The translations under genes were made by a program, and so were the position numbers. The notes beneath the pieces are model-generated. The model had not been told where the DNA came from. It searched no databases and saw nothing but the letters and a program-made list of their open reading frames with translations. From positions 1 to 38,125 of the forward strand of contig CANQCS010000021.1 of assembly GCA_947589745.1 (NCBI GenBank): DNA of 38,125 bases, read 5' to 3'. Shown one piece after another: positions 33,923 to 38,125 of the stretch. The DNA is from an uncultured Oscillospiraceae bacterium. Its GTDB lineage: Bacteria > Bacillota > Clostridia > Oscillospirales > Oscillospiraceae. Position 1 is the first letter of the stretch. Every line of letters begins with the position of its first letter.

Positions 33923-36187
33923 TCAACCGGCATTTTTCAATTCTTCCGTCCCACCGGTCCGCGCGCGGTAGTACAGCGCGATGCGCTCCCCCAGGAGGGT
34001 GTTGCGCCGCCCCCGGCCCCGCTTTCGGACCGCCATGTAGAGCGCCTTCTTCTGTCCCACCAGGATCACCCGTTTCTTCGCGCGGGTGACGGCAGTATAG
34101 AGAAGATTCATGGACAGCAGGATCCTATGGGCCGGGAGCAGAGGGATGATGACCGTCTCATACTCGCTGCCCTGTGACTTGTGGATCGTAATGGAGTAGG
34201 ACAGCTCCAGCTCCCCCAGGCTCTCCAGCGGATAATCCGCGATCCGCCCGTCAAAATCGACGGTAACGGTCCCGGATCTGATGGCGAGGATCATTCCGAT
34301 CTCGCCGTTGAACACGCCCTTTGAGACGGCTTCTCCGTCTCTGTTGTATAGCGTGATGTCGTAGTCGTTCCTGGTCTGCATCACCCGGTCATGGAGGCGG
34401 AACAGCCTGCCGCCGAAAGTGATCTCAGAGCGGTCCGGCGCGGGCGGGTTGACCTCCGCACGAATGACCTCATTGAGCGCGTTGGAGGAGGCGTCCCCCT
34501 CGCTGCGGAAGGGGGAGAGGATCTGGATCTGGTCCATATCGGTCCTTGTCAGCTCTTTTCGATACAGGTCCCGGATCAGCTCAGCCGCCTCCGCCTGGGA
34601 GCCTGCTTCGACGAAGGAGAAATCCCCGCCGTAATACAGCTCTCCGCGGCCCTCCTTGATAAATTTGGCGTTGTAGGCGATGAGGCTGTCCCCGGCCTGC
34701 CGGAAGATCTGGTCCAGCACCGTCACCGGCACCAGGCCGCACTCGATCAGCTGCCCGAACACGCTGCCCGCGCCTACGCTCTCCAGCTGGTCAGCGTCTC
34801 CTACCACCAGCACCTTCGTCCCTGGCCTGATCCGCGAGAAGAGCTGGTGGGCCAGCCACATGTCCATCATGGAGGCCTCATCGACGATGATCAGGCCCGC
34901 ATCCAATTCCGTCTTCTTCTGCCATCCGGCATCCTCTCCGTAAAGCCCCAGGAGGCTGTGGAGGGTCTGCGCGCTCTCCATCCCCGTGGTCTCCGCCATG
35001 CGGCGGCTGGCCTTTCCGGTCGGGGCACCCAGTAAAATGGTCCCTTTGGGATACAGCAGCCGGTACGCCTCAATGACCGCTTTCAGGATGGTGCTCTTGC
35101 CGGTACCCGGACCGCCGGTGATGACCGACAGATCGTGACGGAACACCATCCGCACCGCGTCGCTCTGCCGCTGTGACAGGACGATGCCCAGCCGGCCCTT
35201 CACCCGTTCCATGACCGGTCCGAGGCGCACGGGCTCCGGCTCCTCCAGCAGCATATCCACGATCTTGCAGGCCGTCTCGCTCTCCTGGGCGAACACGTGG
35301 GGCAGATAGACGTTGCCCTTGTTGGACACCACCACGTTGGTGATGACCATATTGCGCAGCTCCTGCTCTACCTCCTGCCGCTCTATCCGAAGGCCGGCTT
35401 GCGAGATCCTCTCGTTCAGAAGCAGCAGCGCCTCCTTCACCAGCGTCTCAGCTTCCAGGAACAGATGCCCGCCCTCGCTTCTGGACTTTTCCAGTGCATA
35501 GAACAGGGCTCCCTGGACCCGCATGGGGTCGTGTGGCTCACCGCCCGATTTTTGTACGATCGCATCCACGCGCTTGAAGCCGAAGCCAGAGACCTGGCAC
35601 AGCCGGTAAGGGCTTCTCCGAAGCAATTCCACGCCGCCTGGTCCGAAATGTTCATAGATCTTCATGGCGGTGGTGGGCGTCACCTTGAACGGGGCCAGGA
35701 GCATCATCAGCTCCCGCATCTCCCTGCTCTCGGCATACCCTGTCCGGATCTCCTCCAGGCGCTCCCTGGTGATCCCGCGTATCTCCAGCAGCTTCTCCGG
35801 CTGGTTTTCCAGGATATAGAGGGACTCCGTACCGAATCGCTGGACGATGGCGTCCGCCGTCTTTTCTCCGATCCCTTTCAGCAGGCCGGAGGCCAGATAT
35901 CCCCGGATACCCTCGACGGTGGGCGGCACGATCTCACGCCACTGCTCCACCTGGAGCTGGCAGCCGTATTTGCCCTTGACCCAGGTCCCCTCCAGTTCCA
36001 TCTTCACCGCATCCGTCTGGGGCAGGTCATAGCCCACCGCGGTAAAGCGGATCAGATGGTCTCCGTAGCGATAGGGGCTTCTGGCGTCATCCGGGATCAT
36101 GATATCCGCTGTCTTCAGCCGCACGACACAGTATTTGCTGGCGCTGTTGACGAAAAGCGCCTTGTCGAACGCCGCTACGATGCTCAT
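33923..36187 (-). CDS. RecD2-like 5'-3' DNA helicase
   Basis: A 754-residue superfamily 1B helicase of RecD2 type. It has an N-terminal OB-like domain, helix-hairpin-helix repeats (GLLKGIGEKTADAIVQRFG, 102-120; QVSGFGFKRVDAI), Walker A GGPGTGKS (358-365), then LIIVDEASMMD (motif II) and VVGDADQLESVGAG (motif III). The end carries AYSITIHKSQG-like motif V (SYSITIHKSQGSEYETV) and LLYTAVTRAKKRV (motif VI). It unwinds DNA 5' to 3'. The start follows GAGGAGGTGA by 5 bp. It lies directly downstream of the YqaJ nuclease, so the two probably serve end processing or element recombination. Confidence 0.87.
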   Translation of the reverse strand: MSIVAAFDKALFVNSASKYCVVRLKTADIMIPDDARSPYRYGDHLIRFTAVGYDLPQTDAVKMELEGTWVKGKYGCQLQVEQWREIVPPTVEGIRGYLASGLLKGIGEKTADAIVQRFGTESLYILENQPEKLLEIRGITRERLEEIRTGYAESREMRELMMLLAPFKVTPTTAMKIYEHFGPGGVELLRRSPYRLCQVSGFGFKRVDAIVQKSGGEPHDPMRVQGALFYALEKSRSEGGHLFLEAETLVKEALLLLNERISQAGLRIERQEVEQELRNMVITNVVVSNKGNVYLPHVFAQESETACKIVDMLLEEPEPVRLGPVMERVKGRLGIVLSQRQSDAVRMVFRHDLSVITGGPGTGKSTILKAVIEAYRLLYPKGTILLGAPTGKASRRMAETTGMESAQTLHSLLGLYGEDAGWQKKTELDAGLIIVDEASMMDMWLAHQLFSRIRPGTKVLVVGDADQLESVGAGSVFGQLIECGLVPVTVLDQIFRQAGDSLIAYNAKFIKEGRGELYYGGDFSFVEAGSQAEAAELIRDLYRKELTRTDMDQIQILSPFRSEGDASSNALNEVIRAEVNPPAPDRSEITFGGRLFRLHDRVMQTRNDYDITLYNRDGEAVSKGVFNGEIGMILAIRSGTVTVDFDGRIADYPLESLGELELSYSITIHKSQGSEYETVIIPLLPAHRILLSMNLLYTAVTRAKKRVILVGQKKALYMAVRKRGRGRRNTLLGERIALYYRARTGGTEELKNAG

Positions 36188-36200
36188 GCTCTCACCTCCT

Positions 36201-37250
36201 CTACGCCGCCCGGGGCGCGGCCCGCTTCACGTTGAATCTTCTGCTCTCGGAAACAGTGACATACTCCGCGTAGATGTCCGGATGGACCAGCTTCATCCGC
36301 AGCAGGTCGTCCTTCCGCACGACGGGCTTGCGGCTGGAATCGAATGTCACGGTATAATTCCCGCTCACATCCTCGTAGACCGCCCTGCAGCTGGTCCCCA
36401 TATCAGCGGCGATGAGCGCTTTCAGGCGCTGCATCTCGTCCCCAATGCGCTTTACCTCCGCGGCCAGACTGCTTTTCTCCTCCTGGAGCTCCAGATAGCG
36501 GAACACCTTGGCGGACTGCGGCGGGGTCAGCAGCACTGGCGGCGCATCCTTGCTGGACGGACCCAAGACGCGACGCAGGCTCTCCATAATCAGCTCGCCG
36601 TCGTCCTCCGTATAGGCCGGTGGGACCCGGGCCTGGACGTTGTTCCTCCAGAAGTCCTCCTCCAGAGCGATCAGCTCCGCCTCATAGTCCCTGTCCCGCT
36701 CAATGGAGCGGATGATGACCTCATCCTCGCTGTTGCCGTAGAGGCAGCAGTAGTACACACGGTCAATATCCATCACCGCCATGTAGTGCCGCCCCTGGAC
36801 CTCATAGTACACCGGAACGATCTCCGTACCGTCATACTCCCACTTGCCCTGGGCGTTATAATTGGTGGTCTTGCACTCCAGGATCGCTGTGCCGCCGTCT
36901 GGCAGCTCCACCAGATAGTCCAGGTCCGCCAGCATCCACGGGTGTTCCGGGTGCTGGAACATACACTTGCGCTGGTAGATCTTCAAACCGGTCTTTCGCG
37001 CGAAGATGCGGGCTACCAGATCCTCCAGGAGAACGCCTGCCTCCTTGGCCACCCAGTTGTCCTCGCCGTCCTCCAGTGGCAGTCCCAACTTGTCGTAATA
37101 CAGGTCCACCGCTGTCCGAAAAGGCGAGATGCCCAGGACGGCCGCGGCGTCGCTGCCGCCGATGCCCTTCCTGCGCCATTCAAGCCACTCCTCCCGCGTC
37201 AGGCTGGCTGTGTCCACCAGCACCAGCGGCTGGTACGCTCCTTGTGCCAA
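36201..37250 (-). CDS. YqaJ-family viral recombinase nuclease
   Basis: A 349-residue lambda-exonuclease-like protein. The family signature WRRKGIGGSDAAAVLGISPF is near the N-terminus. The catalytic core follows: LLEDLVARIFARKTG (Glu), WMLADLDYLVE (Asp), AILECKTTNY (the ExK motif) and VPVYYEVQGRHYMAVM (Gln/His region). The C-terminal half includes a helical segment that may oligomerise. It resects double-stranded DNA for single-strand annealing, normally with a RecT-like partner, which is not in the window. The start is a TTG at 37248-37250, 7 bp after AGGAGGAGG; the ATG seven codons upstream lies inside that ribosome site. Confidence 0.85.
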   Translation of the reverse strand: MAQGAYQPLVLVDTASLTREEWLEWRRKGIGGSDAAAVLGISPFRTAVDLYYDKLGLPLEDGEDNWVAKEAGVLLEDLVARIFARKTGLKIYQRKCMFQHPEHPWMLADLDYLVELPDGGTAILECKTTNYNAQGKWEYDGTEIVPVYYEVQGRHYMAVMDIDRVYYCCLYGNSEDEVIIRSIERDRDYEAELIALEEDFWRNNVQARVPPAYTEDDGELIMESLRRVLGPSSKDAPPVLLTPPQSAKVFRYLELQEEKSSLAAEVKRIGDEMQRLKALIAADMGTSCRAVYEDVSGNYTVTFDSSRKPVVRKDDLLRMKLVHPDIYAEYVTVSESRRFNVKRAAPRAA

Positions 37251-37380
37251 CTGCCGTCCTCCTCCTTTCAAATGTCATGATCCGCATTTTGATCTTCTGA
37301 GCCTGCCGGCTCTTCCCCCGCTCCACTTTCGGAAGGGGTCTGGGCCTGCCTTTCCGTTTCCAGTTCCGACGCCGTCTCAT
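37180..37380 (-). CDS. Possible small basic protein at the operon head
   Basis: An ATG at 37378-37380 preceded by GAAAGGAGC opens a 66-codon frame beginning MRRRRNWKRKGRPRPL, very rich in Arg and Lys. It overlaps the first 70 bp of the YqaJ gene in another frame and would couple to it. The ribosome site is good, but the coding value is doubtful. It could be a leader ORF. Confidence 0.35.
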   Translation of the reverse strand: MRRRRNWKRKGRPRPLPKVERGKSRQAQKIKMRIMTFERRRTAVGTRSVPAAGAGGHSQPDAGGVA

Positions 37381-37434
37381 GTCTTTGCTCCTTTCAAAAT
37401 GATGTATTTCCAAAGCCCGCAGGCAAATGGACAA

Positions 37435-37509
37435 CAAAAAAAGCGGGAACGACCGAAAACTGAGACCTCAGCTTTCTCCACCTCATGGGTGGACGCAGTC
37501 ATTCCCGCT
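37435..37509 (-). ncRNA. Structured leader RNA ending in a terminator-like stem
   Basis: On the minus strand AGCGGGAATGAC (37509 to 37498) pairs with GTCGTTCCCGCT (37453 to 37442) in a 12-bp stem with one mismatch (A opposite C), followed directly by T7. Within the closing stem are two hairpins: TCCACC-loop-GGTGGA and CTGA-GGTC-TCAG. This gives a three-way junction whose basal stem is itself an intrinsic terminator, a layout known from riboswitches and attenuators. No known class is recognised. Confidence 0.55.
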
Positions 37510-37540
37510 ATCCCTGGGGGAAACCCCCAAAATACAAAAA

Positions 37541-37582
37541 GCCAGTGGTCACTGGCCATCAAGGCGCAGTAATTCCACTGGC
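37541..37582 (-). promoter_or_regulatory. Alternative hairpins upstream of the leader structure
   Basis: On the minus strand GCCAGTG and CACTGGC flank AC and are followed by TTTTT (37556-37536), a small terminator. A further upstream GCCAGTGG (37575-37582 on the complement) can pair with the same CCACTGGC. The two pairings exclude each other, as in terminator/antiterminator switches. A separate GGGGG-TTT-CCCCC hairpin lies between this and the three-way junction. Confidence 0.45.
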
Positions 37583-37628
37583 AATGCGTACAAACTTAAC
37601 AACGTGTGCTGATCGGAATACTCCGTCA

Positions 37629-37644
37629 CCGGACCACCGTCCGG
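37629..37644 (-). other. First leader hairpin
   Basis: CCGGAC and GTCCGG form a 6-bp GC-rich stem with a 4-nt loop, about 40 nt after the predicted transcription start. Confidence 0.45.
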
Positions 37645-37685
37645 CTATCCTGAAAAGGAGACGCACAAAAATCAATGATAATGGA

Positions 37686-37715
37686 AGTATAGCACAATAT
37701 ATAGGCATTTGTCAA
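37686..37715 (-). promoter_or_regulatory. Strong sigma-A promoter of the mobile-element operon
   Basis: On the minus strand a perfect TTGACA (37710-37715) and a near-consensus TATACT (37686-37691) are 18 bp apart. Transcription would start near 37679 and run about 300 nt before the first possible start codon. It is the only strong promoter seen for the operon down to 20821. Confidence 0.7.
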
Positions 37716-37764
37716 TGGAATTTCCACAAGATATCACTGCAAAAACATTTACTTATACTAATCC

Positions 37765-38125
37765 TCAATAAAAACAAGATAAAATCCAAGGGCGAGCGGT
37801 GATGTTGCGAATGGTATGGGCAGATAGACTCACAAAGGCGGTCCACGACTTTCTCCAACGTGGCGAATACCTCATTTCGGAAGCCGATTCGGCGCAGCTC
37901 TTTCCAGATCTGTTCCATAGGGTTCATCTCCTGGGTATATGGGGGAAGAAAGAACAACTTGATGTTGTCAGGCAACCGAAGGGTGTCGGACTTATGCCAG
38001 GCGGCGCCGTCGCAGCACAGGAGGATCGTGTCATCAGGATACCGTTTTGAAAGTTCCTGGAGAAAGATGTTCATACACGCTGTATTGCAGTATGGCAGGA
38101 CCAGAAAAAACGACTCCCCTGTCAC
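37765..38125 (-). pseudogene. IS630-family transposase, partial, with a frameshifted C-terminus
   Basis: The frame enters from the window edge and contains the last part of an IS630-type DDE domain: TILLCCDGAAWHKSD (second Asp), LFFLPPYTQEMNPMEQIW (with the PPY and NPxE/IW motif, catalytic Glu) and EKVVDRLCESI. Near 37815-37822 the frame shifts: the expected ending TIRNITARPWILSCFY lies in another frame and stops at 37765. The lesion lies after the catalytic residues. The N-terminal part is outside the window. The left part of the element, with its terminal repeat, should be near 37720-37765, but I cannot define it. Confidence 0.75.

Overview
The window looks like the chromosome of a gut-type Clostridia bacterium (Oscillospiraceae/Lachnospiraceae-like). 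The grounds are strong AGGAGG ribosome sites, generally GC-rich coding sequence, clostridial accessory families (DUF3848, PcfJ, PcfK, Rpn/PDDEXK nuclease) and lipoproteins with an LSLAAC-type lipobox. This is inferred from gene content only. Almost every intact gene is on the minus strand, so transcription runs from high to low coordinates.

Left edge (1-1740): IS debris. There is a C-terminal protein fragment, a ~131-bp MITE-like element and a dead ISAs1-family insertion sequence (nonsense codon plus frameshift).

RiPP locus (1747-11036): a Cys-rich peptide cluster resembling the clostridial CLI_3235/CcpM type. It has a radical SAM/SPASM maturase, a TIGR04066-like maturation protein, an acyl-carrier-like protein lacking the attachment serine, a 77-residue precursor with a nine-cysteine CxC array, and a leaderless subtilisin-like protease. 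A MacB-like three-gene ABC transporter of visibly higher GC lies inside the cluster, next to the decayed remains of a one-polypeptide ABC exporter. The maturation genes have their own promoter, and a second strong promoter sits directly in front of the precursor.

Tandem duplicated locus (about 11460-20753): two copies of a ~4.3-kb unit, each with a ~835-residue solute-binding-type lipoprotein, a ~118-residue protein of unknown function, a ~590-bp non-coding block and an Rpn-family nuclease 3' end. The unit next to the full-length Rpn gene is intact. The other keeps only the Rpn tail, joined to the tail of a third copy of the small gene. The non-coding block is almost identical between copies, while the genes have diverged.

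Mobile-element module (20821-37715): a long co-directional operon of an integrative conjugative element or plasmid. It starts at a strong sigma-A promoter followed by a ~300-nt structured leader, then encodes a YqaJ recombination nuclease, RecD2-like helicase, primase, PcfK/AcrIIA9-like protein, DUF7666 protein, PcfJ, a sigma-region-2-like protein, NAD-dependent ligase, DUF3848 protein, a Cys-cluster protein and an M20/M42-like peptidase. No relaxase, coupling protein or integrase is visible, so only part of the element is here. The window ends inside an IS630-family transposase.
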